Shown: positions 36,449 to 45,676, counted from the first letter of the stretch. The stretch: 64,000 nucleotides of DNA from Spirochaetales bacterium Spiro_09 (GCA_001604385.1 LVBK01000013.1:62001-126000); one strand, 5' to 3'. Numbers and translations are program-made. The notes: generated by a model not told the origin, from the letters alone.

Positions 36449-37390
36449 TCAATCCGAGTGTCGGCCGGTCATGCGCCGGGCGATTGACAGGGCGTGATCA
36501 CGGTTTCCGTTCTCTACCCATTCTATTCTGACGCCTTTTCGTTCCATTCCCCTGAACCAGGTTTCCTGACGTTTCGCGAACTGGCAAATCGCGGTGTACA
36601 AACCGTTTCGGTATTCAGAAAACGAGGGAATTTTTTTCTGGAGAAACTCTGCGGTAAAGCGATACTCCAAACCAAGCCGCTCCAAACGTTCCCAACTGAT
36701 TCCGGAAGCCTGGAGGGAAGCGACCTCTTCCACCATACCCTGCTCAAGGCGCTGGTCCAGTCGTTGTTGAATACGACTTCTCAATTCGGCGCGCTCAAAA
36801 CGGATACCCAATACGCCCGCCCGTATGCCAGACCGCTCGAATGTATATGAACATTCCATATTATCCGACAAACGAATGTATTCGGCAATTTCTATTGCCC
36901 TGACAAGCCGTGGTTTTTCAAGCAAATCCGTTTTATTATGAATATCCTGTTTCAGTGAAAGCAAACGCTGCGCAAGTTCTTCGACAGACAAGTGCGAAAG
37001 CTCTTCACGCAAAAGCGGATTTACCGGAACCTCCCTGAATTCATATCCGCGAATCACCGAGTCGAGATACAAACCGGTTCCCCCACACACGAGGGGCATA
37101 CTCGAACGGGACTGAATATCCTGCACGCTTGCATAGAAGTCTTTCTGAAAATGAAAGACACTGTATTCGTCTGGAAGCGACGCGACATCCACAAGATGAT
37201 ACGGAATATCTCCATACTCGCCCAAATCCTTACCGGAACCGATATCGAGACCCCGATAGACCTGACGGGAGTCCGCGGAAATGATCTCCGCACCCAGTTC
37301 GCGGGCAAGATATACCGCGAGGGCTGTTTTGCCCGTTGCGGTCGCTCCGAGCACGACGAGAACATTACATCGCGTATTTTCAGTTACCAT
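36449..37390 (-). CDS. tRNA dimethylallyltransferase homologue, copy 2
   Basis: This 313-residue MiaA-family protein has the P-loop VLGATATGKTALAVYL, EIISADSRQVYRGLDIGSGKD, PYHLVDV, PLVCGGTGLYLDSVIRGYEF and the C-terminal QFAKRQETWFRGM. It diverges from copy 1: SGKDLGEYGD replaces the GTAKP region, and the middle is shorter. That pattern is like the second MiaA seen in some other bacteria. It may have a different tRNA target or substrate. It overlaps rlmI by seven bases. Confidence 0.85.
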   Translation of the reverse strand: MVTENTRCNVLVVLGATATGKTALAVYLARELGAEIISADSRQVYRGLDIGSGKDLGEYGDIPYHLVDVASLPDEYSVFHFQKDFYASVQDIQSRSSMPLVCGGTGLYLDSVIRGYEFREVPVNPLLREELSHLSVEELAQRLLSLKQDIHNKTDLLEKPRLVRAIEIAEYIRLSDNMECSYTFERSGIRAGVLGIRFERAELRSRIQQRLDQRLEQGMVEEVASLQASGISWERLERLGLEYRFTAEFLQKKIPSFSEYRNGLYTAICQFAKRQETWFRGMERKGVRIEWVENGNRDHALSIARRMTGRHSD

Positions 37391-38574
37391 ACACGCATGA
37401 AGGCGGCTTTAAGATAATCCGATTCCGGATAGCCGATAAGGGAAGGATGATCGGGACCCGGCCCGCGTTTTTCCAGGATTTGAACCTTACGACGTGCATC
37501 CATCGCGGCGTTTTGCAACATGCCATAAAAATGATCGGAACCGAAGAAATGGGAACAGGAACAGGAAAGCAAATAGCCGCCCGGCTGGAGTATTTTCATG
37601 GCTCTCAGGTTGATTTCCTTATAGCCGCCATAGGCCTTGTCGATCATCTTCGCATTTTTGGTAAAGGCTGGTGGATCAAGTATAATAGCGTCAAAGCGCC
37701 GCCCTTCCCGTTCAAAGGACTTGAGCAAATCGAAAACATCGGCGGTTTGAGCGGTCACACAGTGTTCAGCCCTGTTGCGGGCTATGTTCCTGTTTACGGT
37801 GGCGACCGCCTCGGCGGATATGTCCACACTCAAAACCGAGGAAGCGCCCCCCTTCCAGGCATTCAAGCCGAATGCCCCCGTATGAGTAAAGGTGTCAAGC
37901 ACGTTTTTTCCCCGACACAACTTCGAGATAAACTGACGGTTATGTTTTTGATCCAGAAAATACCCGGTCTTTTGGCCATTTTCCAGATCGACTTCAAGTT
38001 CAACACCGTTTTCCCGAATGAAAATGAGCGGGTTTCGGGAATTACCAATCCAGCCCTTCCGTTCCTGGAGACCTTCCAGGGCCCGAACATGAACATCGCT
38101 GCGTTCGAATATTCCAGCAGGAGAGACCAGGTCACGCAAGACAGAAATAATGTCATCGCGATACGCTTCGACGGCGAAAGCGAGAAACTGTATAGACAGG
38201 TAAATTTCTCCGGAAAGCGTGACGAATCGATCTACAACCAGACCTGGGATACCATCCGCTTCGGCAAAGAAGAGTCGGTATGAATCAGTGTCATCGTACA
38301 AGAGAGAGCGGCCCTCGGTCGCGCGGGAAATCTGGCGCTCAAAAAAGGCCCGGTCAATTGTTTCTTCCCGAATTCGGGTAAAAATACGCACCTGAATTTT
38401 CGAATTTCTGTTTATTATTCCACGTCCCAAAAAATGACCTGATTTGGTCAACACATCTATGACGGATCCGGTTTCACAGGCACCCTGATAACGGCCAATT
38501 TCATTGTCAAAAATCCAGGGATGACCACGCAGGAGACGATCCTCTTCCCCTTCTTTTAAAAATACTCTTTCCAT
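37384..38574 (-). CDS. RlmI-like class I SAM-dependent rRNA methyltransferase
   Basis: This 396-residue protein has an N-terminal PUA domain (GHPWIFDNEIGRYQG, GSVIDVLTKSGHFLGRGIIN). It also has an EEHD-like linker (DGIPGLVVDRF), GQKTGYFLDQKHNR, the SAM motif VLDTFTHTGAFGLNAWKGG, and the catalytic motifs ILDPPAFTKN and LSCSCSHF. This fits 23S rRNA m5C1962 methyltransferase. TATACT on the reverse strand (38589-38584) is nine bases before the ATG with no ribosome site. It is transcribed away from the M48-like gene. Confidence 0.88.
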   Translation of the reverse strand: MERVFLKEGEEDRLLRGHPWIFDNEIGRYQGACETGSVIDVLTKSGHFLGRGIINRNSKIQVRIFTRIREETIDRAFFERQISRATEGRSLLYDDTDSYRLFFAEADGIPGLVVDRFVTLSGEIYLSIQFLAFAVEAYRDDIISVLRDLVSPAGIFERSDVHVRALEGLQERKGWIGNSRNPLIFIRENGVELEVDLENGQKTGYFLDQKHNRQFISKLCRGKNVLDTFTHTGAFGLNAWKGGASSVLSVDISAEAVATVNRNIARNRAEHCVTAQTADVFDLLKSFEREGRRFDAIILDPPAFTKNAKMIDKAYGGYKEINLRAMKILQPGGYLLSCSCSHFFGSDHFYGMLQNAAMDARRKVQILEKRGPGPDHPSLIGYPESDYLKAAFMRVW

Positions 38575-38583
38575 AGGAAGCCA

Positions 38584-38634
38584 AGTATAGCGCTTTCGTT
38601 GCCTTACGGCTACTCGTGTGTTATTGTCTATACC
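38584..38634. promoter_or_regulatory. Divergent promoter region of rlmI and the M48-like gene
   Basis: The reverse strand has TATACT (38589-38584) ending nine bases before the rlmI ATG. The forward strand has TATTGT (38622-38627) ending seven bases before the ATG at 38635. Neither gene has a Shine-Dalgarno. Confidence 0.4.
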
Positions 38635-40428
38635 ATGAAGCTTTCCAAATCAGCAGTATGTATATTTACTTTCATCTGCCTCTCTGCGGGCTTGAATATG
38701 TTTGCAATGTCGGATACACAACTTCGCCAGGCGCTTATAGAAGCAGGCCAACGTGATGTGGATACGGTTTCCCGGAGCAGCCTGTCGGCAGATACGCTTG
38801 GAGAGTGGCAGGACGTTCTTGATACAGTATCCTTTCTGGTTTTCAGGCAAACGGAATTGTACCGCGGGCCGCTGACCCTTGTGGTGATCGACTCTCCTGA
38901 TACAAGAGTACGTTTTTATTACAGCGGCTCACTTGCAGTACCAACAGGATTACTCGACGCCATAGACGAGCGTATTTTCGTTGAGGCCTCGGAAGCCTCG
39001 CGGAGAATTCGCGATATTCAGCTTGAACGGGAACAAAAACTTGCTCCTGTTTTCGCCTTTGAAGCAGCCCGACTGGCCCTTGATCTTCACTATCAAACCT
39101 TTGTCAATGCAGTACATGAAGGAGAATGGCCTGTTGCCGGTATTCCGGGCTGGATGGAACCCTCCGCCGAGGAAACCGCAAAAGCCGACCGGCTGGTTCC
39201 GGCGATCCTTTCAATTGCAGGATTTGCGCCTGCACTCCACCTGGATTCCCTTCAACACGGAGCATCTTCATCCGTGCTTGACCGGATACTCTCCATTCAG
39301 GAAGGCGAAAAAGAAATTGAACGCGTGAACGGTGAACTGCGAAACGTGTTTGCGCTTCTCAGAACAGGTTTTGCCCCGCAGGAGGCATTGACGACCCTTT
39401 ATGGATTGTCTGAACAGCTGAATAACTCATACTGGATCGACAGGCTCACCGCTATTATATTGCATCAATTGTGGCTTGAATCTGTCCCTCCGGCCGAGCG
39501 GCTTTTTATCTGGATGCCGGGAGCGGCCACCAGAACGAGCCAGTCCCACGATACCTTCATGGCATTGGTAACGCAGAAAGAAAAAAAAAGGCCAATATTG
39601 ACTGATCGAACTCCGGGGAACCGGGAAACCTGGCGACAAGCGGTATCTGCCTGGGGTTCAGTCAATTCCCGGATTCCCGACCCGGTGTGTCTTTCAGCCC
39701 TGGCAAGCCTCCTCGTTTTTGGCGAAGGCAACGGGGACAGGGAAAACGCACAGTCAATTTCCGAAAAAGCAGCAGCTCTTGAAGTTGGCGGTAGTTCCTT
39801 TACCGCACGGAACAATCATGCGATTATACAATTCCTTGCAGGTGAAAGCGTTCAAAAGGTTGTCGGTATGCTTGACACCATTAAGCCGGTTCATCTCAAT
39901 GATGTCACCCTCGCCCGAACGTATGAGGGGTTTACCGGAGATTCACGTGAATTGGAAATAAACCGCGCCTTAATTCAATCCTATGAGGGACAAGGAACGT
40001 CCCTGGATTCAGAAACACCGGGACCGGCTGCTGACAATACCCTGGTGACTATGGATTTGCGCGGTATCAGGGCAGGAGACAGTGCGGATTTGTTGATCGA
40101 GCGTTGGGGAAAACCCGCAGAGATCCACTATAACTTTGTTGTTGAAGTCTGGGTCTATCCCTCACTGGATGCGACAGTGCTCATGATGGATCGCACCCGG
40201 GGGGGAGTATCCGCCCCCCGCATCGAGTCGATCACGCTCGGCCCGAATTCGCCGATTACCCTCGGGAAGTCCATCAGGACAGCAGATACGAAAAAAGACT
40301 TCGAAACGGTATTCGGCCCGTCACGATGGCTCGCAACAGACCGGTCGGTGTATATTCACGATGGACAGGAATTATCCGTACTATTTCTGTCCGATAAAAT
40401 TCAGAGCATAACCGTCCATCTTAAATAG
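38635..40428 (+). CDS. Secreted M48-like protein lacking the HExxH motif
   Basis: This 597-residue protein has an N-terminal signal sequence (KLSKSAVCIFTFICLSAGL). FYYSGSLAVPTGLLDAID (95-110) matches the conserved strand-helix of M48 peptidases, and EETAKADRLVPAILSIAGFAP (179-199) matches their third-ligand region. Where HExxH should be it has FEAAR (142-146). It is predicted to be an inactive periplasmic relative. The C-terminal half (about 480-597), starting with a SmpA-like segment (GIRAGDSADLLIERWGKPAEI), is strand-rich. The track-type longer start at 38599 is inside the promoter. Confidence 0.6.
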   Translation: MKLSKSAVCIFTFICLSAGLNMFAMSDTQLRQALIEAGQRDVDTVSRSSLSADTLGEWQDVLDTVSFLVFRQTELYRGPLTLVVIDSPDTRVRFYYSGSLAVPTGLLDAIDERIFVEASEASRRIRDIQLEREQKLAPVFAFEAARLALDLHYQTFVNAVHEGEWPVAGIPGWMEPSAEETAKADRLVPAILSIAGFAPALHLDSLQHGASSSVLDRILSIQEGEKEIERVNGELRNVFALLRTGFAPQEALTTLYGLSEQLNNSYWIDRLTAIILHQLWLESVPPAERLFIWMPGAATRTSQSHDTFMALVTQKEKKRPILTDRTPGNRETWRQAVSAWGSVNSRIPDPVCLSALASLLVFGEGNGDRENAQSISEKAAALEVGGSSFTARNNHAIIQFLAGESVQKVVGMLDTIKPVHLNDVTLARTYEGFTGDSRELEINRALIQSYEGQGTSLDSETPGPAADNTLVTMDLRGIRAGDSADLLIERWGKPAEIHYNFVVEVWVYPSLDATVLMMDRTRGGVSAPRIESITLGPNSPITLGKSIRTADTKKDFETVFGPSRWLATDRSVYIHDGQELSVLFLSDKIQSITVHLK

Positions 40429-40437
40429 AAGCACACC

Positions 40438-41217
40438 TTACAGGGAATCAAACACGTCATCCATGGTATAAATTCCGTTTTTGACATGTCCTGAATCAAG
40501 GGGCTGACACAGCCATTCAATTGCCCGTACTGCTCCGATGGCGAATGCCTCACGGTTCCGGGCAGTATGGGTCAGTTCAATTGTATCCGCGGACGAATCA
40601 AACCAGACGGTATGGGTTCCCGGAACCGAACCAACCCTGACGCTGGCCAGATGAAGTTCATCACTCTCCGGTTTTCGTTCAAAACTGTCAGTGACCAGTT
40701 TTGTTTTCCGGGGTATCTGTGCAAGTATCCGTTTGGCAATGTCGAGTCCGGTCCCTGAAGGACTGTCAGCCTTTTGATTGTGATGCGACTCGAAAAGAGC
40801 AACATCGTACTCTTCAAAAGACGCCATAAGGCGAGCGGCCTCACTTACCATACGGTAAAAAAGATTAACGCCCACAGAAAAATTCGATGCATGCAGAAGA
40901 GCGCTTTTATTCAATTCTACCTGCGCGGCAATTTCCGGCAACCGGTCAAGCCAGCCGGTTGTTCCGACAACAAGAGGTATGCCGGTAGGGATGAGCGCGG
41001 AAATATTGGCGAACACCGAGGCAGGATGAGAAAACTCGATAATTCCCTCGGCGCCGGATTCTCGCACCGCTCGCACCATTTCGGAGGTATCCGAGGTGAT
41101 ACAGCTCGCATCCTGCGCAAACAAGTCCACCGTACAGACAATGTCATGAGTGCGAAGACGTGCCGCCTGGGCAATCATGTGGCCCATTTTTCCATAACCG
41201 ATAAGAGCCAGCTTCAT
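40438..41217 (-). CDS. dapB: 4-hydroxy-tetrahydrodipicolinate reductase
   Basis: This 259-residue protein has the NAD(P) motif IGYGKMGHMIAQ, an IIEFSHPASVF segment, and the catalytic ESHHNQKADSPSGT with adjoining His residues and Lys. It makes tetrahydrodipicolinate for lysine and diaminopimelate. Its ATG overlaps the lysC stop by one base (TGATG), so aspartate kinase and DapB are co-translated. Confidence 0.95.
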   Translation of the reverse strand: MKLALIGYGKMGHMIAQAARLRTHDIVCTVDLFAQDASCITSDTSEMVRAVRESGAEGIIEFSHPASVFANISALIPTGIPLVVGTTGWLDRLPEIAAQVELNKSALLHASNFSVGVNLFYRMVSEAARLMASFEEYDVALFESHHNQKADSPSGTGLDIAKRILAQIPRKTKLVTDSFERKPESDELHLASVRVGSVPGTHTVWFDSSADTIELTHTARNREAFAIGAVRAIEWLCQPLDSGHVKNGIYTMDDVFDSL

Positions 41218-42593
41218 CAGGCAGTACCTCCGGAAGACAGCAGGTCTTCACCCTCGGGTCCAAAAAAACGGGAGTGAAGCAGCGTCACGACGGTGTTCGC
41301 CTCCGAGGAATGACAGATCAGGCTGATGTTGACCTTTGAAGCACCCTGACTGACCATTTGAATATTGATATTTTCCCGGGACAGAACCTCGAAAGCAGCC
41401 GCTATAATCTTGCTTGAACGACGTACATCGCAGATGATGGTCACTATTGCACGTTCTTTGCGGACATCGACGCTCGCATATTTGGACAAATCCGCCCGGA
41501 GCGCGGCGAGAGGCGATTTTTCGGAATCAACCGTCAAAGAGACGGAAACCTCCGAGGTGGCGACAACATCGACACTGATATGATGGGTGGCGAACGACTC
41601 GAAAACCTTGGCAAGAAAACCGTATTGACCAAGCATACGCGTTGATACAATGTCGATTAATGTCACGTTCTTCTTGGTCGTTATCGCGCGCACTGCAGGG
41701 GGAGTCCCCTCATGATTGGTAACGATGATTGATCCGGGAGCGTTGATGTTATAGGAGTTCTTTACACGAACCGGCGTACCCGTCTGTAAACAGGGCTGCA
41801 TGGAACGGGGATGCAATACCTGCGCGCCGAAGTACGCAAGCTCGGCTACCTCGTCATATGTCGCGACGGGAACGGGACGAGCTTCCTTGACAATACGGGG
41901 ATCTGTCGTAAGGATGCCGTCAACGTCTTTCCAGGTTTGTACTTCCTCGGCGCGAACCGCTGCTCCGATAATTGTTGCCGTCAAGTCGCTACCGCCTCGA
42001 CCGAGCGTGGTGATAAAACCTTTCGCATCCTTTGCGATAAAACCGGTAACGATCGGAATGGGAAGACCGTCGCCCTTTTTGCCCTCTGCATAGGGCCCAA
42101 GATTTTTCCTCAGGTTTTCCCAGGTTTCGGGAAGCAGGTCGGCAGACGTATAGTTTGAGTCGGATATAAAGCCGATATCCCAGGCGTCGCGGAAGGCTGC
42201 ACGCGTACCCTTTGCATTCAGGTAAAGAGCCATCAGGCGGACCGACAGGCGCTCACCGAATGATACGAGATAATCTTTTGATCGGGGGGTCAATTCCCGG
42301 AGCATGGAAACACCGGTGAGCAGCGTGCGTAATTCCTGCAGGAGAGCGTCAATCTCGGATAACGGGACGCCAAGCTCGGTTGCGGTCTGTTTATGGAGCG
42401 TCTCGACCGCGTCAATACTGATAGTGCCGGCGAGTGCCGTATCAGCTGCTTCCAGAAGATGATCGGTGGTGTCTCCCATGGCTGAAAGAACAACGACCGG
42501 ACGTTTATCGGCAAACGTTTCAATAATACCCGCAACATGCCGGATGCGTTCCGCATTGGCTACCGATGAACCGCCGAATTTCATTACTATCAT
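41217..42593 (-). CDS. lysC: Aspartate kinase
   Basis: The protein is about 458 residues. VMKFGGSSVANAERI opens the amino-acid-kinase fold, FITTLGRGGSDLTATIIGAA is the substrate loop, and two ACT domains fill the C terminus (about 310-458), implying feedback control by lysine or threonine. The ATG at 42593 has GGAG nine bases upstream and is preferred over a codon at 42629. Its product feeds both dapB (lysine) and hom (threonine/methionine). Confidence 0.95.
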   Translation of the reverse strand: MIVMKFGGSSVANAERIRHVAGIIETFADKRPVVVLSAMGDTTDHLLEAADTALAGTISIDAVETLHKQTATELGVPLSEIDALLQELRTLLTGVSMLRELTPRSKDYLVSFGERLSVRLMALYLNAKGTRAAFRDAWDIGFISDSNYTSADLLPETWENLRKNLGPYAEGKKGDGLPIPIVTGFIAKDAKGFITTLGRGGSDLTATIIGAAVRAEEVQTWKDVDGILTTDPRIVKEARPVPVATYDEVAELAYFGAQVLHPRSMQPCLQTGTPVRVKNSYNINAPGSIIVTNHEGTPPAVRAITTKKNVTLIDIVSTRMLGQYGFLAKVFESFATHHISVDVVATSEVSVSLTVDSEKSPLAALRADLSKYASVDVRKERAIVTIICDVRRSSKIIAAAFEVLSRENINIQMVSQGASKVNISLICHSSEANTVVTLLHSRFFGPEGEDLLSSGGTA

Positions 42594-42699
42594 GATTCGC
42601 TCCGTAAGAATTTTGCATAAATATACCAAAACACTGAATATAGTTCAATACAGACGACCCTGCCTCACCGAATATTTTGCGAGGACTCAGGGTATTGCC

Positions 42700-42776
42700 A
42701 GTTCGCCCCTTCCTGAAGCTATCTTCGCGGCGGCTCCGCGGCAGGCCCCTGCTCCCGCGTCGATCGTTCTGCCTCA
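42700..42776 (+). repeat. 77-nt dispersed intergenic repeat, copy 2
   Basis: It has the same ends and spacing as copy 1 (AGTTCGCCCCT at the left, TCTGCCTCA at the right). The core hairpin is CGCGG-CGGCT-CCGCG. It lies in the divergent lysC/rnb intergenic region, just upstream of the rnb promoter. A fragment resembling the right end occurs again at about 42660. Confidence 0.7.
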
Positions 42777-42786
42777 CATTCCGGTC

Positions 42787-42816
42787 TTGGAGCGGCACAC
42801 TAATACATGGTAGAGT
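42787..42816 (+). promoter_or_regulatory. Candidate promoter of the RNase II gene
   Basis: TTGGAG (42787-42792), an 18-base spacer and TAGAGT (42811-42816), ending six bases before the ATG at 42823. Confidence 0.45.
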
Positions 42817-42822
42817 AAGGCC

Positions 42823-44691
42823 ATGAAATACGCATTACATATGGTTGTCATACATAAATCGAAACCGGCACTCGTCAGCGGCTTTGACGGGGATAAAATT
42901 GAAATAACGCTGAAAGACGAAAAAAAGAAGGTTCGTGAAAAGGATATTGAACTCTTGCACGCAGGGCCAGCACGGTCATTGCAGGAACTGTTGAATGCCA
43001 AACCGGGGGAAGCAGATTTTCAGGAAGCCGCGGAATTTTTTCGGGGCAGTGAACCGGCCTTTTCCGAGATTGCCGAACTGGTATGGGGTCCGCTAACACC
43101 CGAGCTCGCCTGGGCAGCCTGGCAGACCGTCGCAGCCTCACCCTGGTTTGAATGTACATCGCCTGAGGCTCCTGTTCGCGTACGTGATGCCGGGGAAGCT
43201 CTGGCGCTGATCCGCAAGTCAGAGAAAAAGAAGGGTGAAGAGGAAGACCGTGCTGCCTTTGTCGGAAGGCTTTCCAGAACAATGGCCGGGAAAGAAGACG
43301 GCGTTGACCTGACTGTCGATGCGCAATGGCTACAGGAAATTGAGGCTCTGGCCCTGGGAAAGACAGACAAGTCCAGAAACCTTAAAGACGCCCGGATCCC
43401 GGTAACCCCGCAGGCAGCCCATTCAGTTCTATTAAAAACAGGGTTCTGGAATCTGGAACGCAATCCCTTCCCGTATCGCCACGGCCACGGGCTTTCTTCC
43501 GCGCAGGTTGCAATTACCGAGCCGGATGATCGGGCGGAACGCCTGGACTTGACCGCACTTGCAGCGTGGGCAATCGATAACGCCTGGAGCGCGGATCCTG
43601 ATGACGCGGTCAGTTTTGACCAGGGTACGCTGTGGGTTCATATTGCCGATCCGGCATCCAGCATTAGTAGCGACACGCCGGCGGACCTTGAGGCCCGCCA
43701 GAGAGGGGCAACCCTGTATATTCCCGAAGGGGCCGCACGCATGTTACACGACCAGGCCCTGGACTATTTTGCCCTGGGCCTGGCACCGGTATCCCGTGCA
43801 CTCTCCTTCAGGATCGAGTTTACGGAAACGGGAGCGATCAGGGAAACGTCGGTCCACCGCACCCTTGTCAGCGTGCAGCGTTTGACCTATGCACAGGCAA
43901 GCGAGCGGATGGACAGCACCGAACTGGCACCGCTATTCGCTATTGCCCGGAAAAATATGGAACGGAGAGCTGCAGCCGGTGCGGTGTCCATCGAGCTGCC
44001 GGAAATTCATCTGTCGGTTGACACTGATACAGAAGGGACTCCGCAAGTACACATTGACGCAATTCATTCAGAGAGCGCTGCGGATATGGTACGGGAGATG
44101 ATGCTGCTGGCCGGCGAGGCCGCCGCGCGTTTTGCCTTCAAGCACGGTATTCCCTTTCAGTATGTAAGCCAGGAAAGTCCGTCCCTGCCCCGGGACATAC
44201 CCCATGGACTTGCCGGCGAATACCGGAAACGACGATCGATGAAATCCCGCAAAGTGGGAACAATTCCCTCGGATCACGCAGGTCTTGGATTGGGAATGTA
44301 CAGTCAGGTAACAAGTCCTCTCAGGCGCTACGGAGATCTGGTTGCCCATCAGCAACTGCATCTTTTTCTTGATGGCAAGAAACTGATGGATACCGACGAG
44401 ATGCTTGAGCGAATTGCAGCCGGGGACAGCGCGGCCCGGGAATGTACGTTGGCCGAGAGGGAGTCGAACATGCACTGGATTCTGGTGTACCTTTCCCGGA
44501 ATCCGGACTGGAGGGGAGAGGCGGTCATTGTTGAGCTGAACGGGCCGCAGGCTACCGTCCTGATACCGGAACTTGCACAGGAAGCGCGGATTCACGCACC
44601 GGCAGACACCCAACTGAATGACCGCATACGCATCCGGGCGGGCAATATCTCGATTGCAGACCAAAGCGTTACGTTCACAACGGATGCGTAG
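42823..44691 (+). CDS. RNase II-family 3'-5' exoribonuclease
   Basis: This 622-residue protein carries an RNB domain. The four catalytic aspartates are intact in AIDNAWSADPDDAVSF (about residue 247-262), followed by LWVHIADPASSI. Later come FRIEFTETGAIRE, the FQYVSQESPSLP region and SPLRRYGDLVAHQQLHLFL. Like other spirochaete and cyanobacterial forms it has a long, unusual N-terminal half with no clear cold-shock domains. It should degrade mRNA from the 3' end. The gene is monocistronic, with weak or no Shine-Dalgarno. Confidence 0.88.
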   Translation: MKYALHMVVIHKSKPALVSGFDGDKIEITLKDEKKKVREKDIELLHAGPARSLQELLNAKPGEADFQEAAEFFRGSEPAFSEIAELVWGPLTPELAWAAWQTVAASPWFECTSPEAPVRVRDAGEALALIRKSEKKKGEEEDRAAFVGRLSRTMAGKEDGVDLTVDAQWLQEIEALALGKTDKSRNLKDARIPVTPQAAHSVLLKTGFWNLERNPFPYRHGHGLSSAQVAITEPDDRAERLDLTALAAWAIDNAWSADPDDAVSFDQGTLWVHIADPASSISSDTPADLEARQRGATLYIPEGAARMLHDQALDYFALGLAPVSRALSFRIEFTETGAIRETSVHRTLVSVQRLTYAQASERMDSTELAPLFAIARKNMERRAAAGAVSIELPEIHLSVDTDTEGTPQVHIDAIHSESAADMVREMMLLAGEAAARFAFKHGIPFQYVSQESPSLPRDIPHGLAGEYRKRRSMKSRKVGTIPSDHAGLGLGMYSQVTSPLRRYGDLVAHQQLHLFLDGKKLMDTDEMLERIAAGDSAARECTLAERESNMHWILVYLSRNPDWRGEAVIVELNGPQATVLIPELAQEARIHAPADTQLNDRIRIRAGNISIADQSVTFTTDA

Positions 44692-44723
44692 GTGCAGACG
44701 GAAAACCGTCCGGGAGAGACCGA

Positions 44724-45614
44724 TTACATATTCGGATCACTCCCGGGCGATGGTGGAGCACCGATACTTTCACCCCGAATGATTTCGATCGGAAACCGTT
44801 CGCTTTGAACAGGAATACGGGGGTTCTCGATGCGGTTACATAAAAAGTTCGCTGCGCGGTATCCCATTTCCTCCAGCGGTTGATACACGGACTGCAGTGA
44901 CGGGGTGAACATTCTACCTTCGGGAAATGCGTCAAAACCGGTTACCGACACATGAGCGGGAACTGACACGCCCAATTCGAGGGCTGCATGCAGAACGCCC
45001 ATTGCCATGAAATCCGAGGCGCAAACCAGGGCGGTTGGCCGATCATAGGAATGAATCAGTTTCCTGAATATCTGGGCCGCCGACTCCCGGGAAAAATCGC
45101 CCCGGTAATGAAACGCCGGATCGAAGGGGATGCCGTTTTTCTTGAGCCCCACATAGAACCCTTCAAATCGTTCGGAAATATCGTCATTTTCCTGCCATGT
45201 TCCGATAAAACCCAGCTTTGTGTGGCCAAGAGACACCAGGGTGTCGACCAGGATCTCGACGCCTTTGGCGTTCTCGCTGTTCACATGGTCTATTCTTCCG
45301 ATACTCGGCTTAAAACTGACCGCAGATACCGGTATATCCAGGCGGTCAATTTCTTCCTGTACTTGGGCATCGAGATACGCGCCAAGAAAAATGAGCCCCT
45401 GTACCTTTCCTTCATAAAACAACCGCAAGAATTCGGTAACCGTTGTCACCTGCCGTCGGGTTGATATCAGAAGATCGTAATCCCGTTCAACACAGGCAGT
45501 CTCGATTCCCTGCAACAAGCGGGAATAATATTCATTGGTATTCATGTCCAGTGTCGTCTGAAGCGAACCGACGACACCGATGGTTTTCATTATTTTTGTT
45601 CCGGTATTTTTCAT
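44724..45614 (-). CDS. LacI-type ligand-binding protein without DNA-binding domain
   Basis: This 296-residue protein is the periplasmic-binding-like half of a LacI/GalR regulator: IGVVGSLQTTLDMNTNEYYSRLLQGIE, DLLISTRRQ, VQGLIFLGAYLD, HTKLGFIG, PTALVCASDFMAMGVLHAALELGVSVP, SVTGFDAF. No helix-turn-helix precedes it, and the 110-base gap upstream is filled by promoters, so this is not a frameshifted longer gene. It may be a sugar sensor acting through a partner protein. The start at 45614 is eight bases past a -10 box. 45590 is an alternative. Confidence 0.75.
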   Translation of the reverse strand: MKNTGTKIMKTIGVVGSLQTTLDMNTNEYYSRLLQGIETACVERDYDLLISTRRQVTTVTEFLRLFYEGKVQGLIFLGAYLDAQVQEEIDRLDIPVSAVSFKPSIGRIDHVNSENAKGVEILVDTLVSLGHTKLGFIGTWQENDDISERFEGFYVGLKKNGIPFDPAFHYRGDFSRESAAQIFRKLIHSYDRPTALVCASDFMAMGVLHAALELGVSVPAHVSVTGFDAFPEGRMFTPSLQSVYQPLEEMGYRAANFLCNRIENPRIPVQSERFPIEIIRGESIGAPPSPGSDPNM

Positions 45615-45651
45615 GTGTACACAGAGTAGACCGCTTTCCGGGGACAGTCAA
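45615..45651 (-). promoter_or_regulatory. Promoter of the LacI-like gene with GTGTACAC palindrome
   Basis: TTGACT (45651-45646), 17 bases, TACTCT (45628-45623), then the palindrome GTGTACAC (45622-45615) right before the ATG. The palindrome is placed where an operator could act. Confidence 0.65.
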
Positions 45652-45676
45652 TATATGCCTGTTGGAGCCGTTTACC

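Noticed and set aside
37336-38283. Forward open frame of 315 codons
   Set aside because: It lies wholly antisense to the well-conserved rlmI-like gene and has no recognisable domain.
42594-42699. Lysine riboswitch upstream of lysC
   Set aside because: No lysine-aptamer-like arrangement of stems was seen. The space holds the dispersed repeat and little else.
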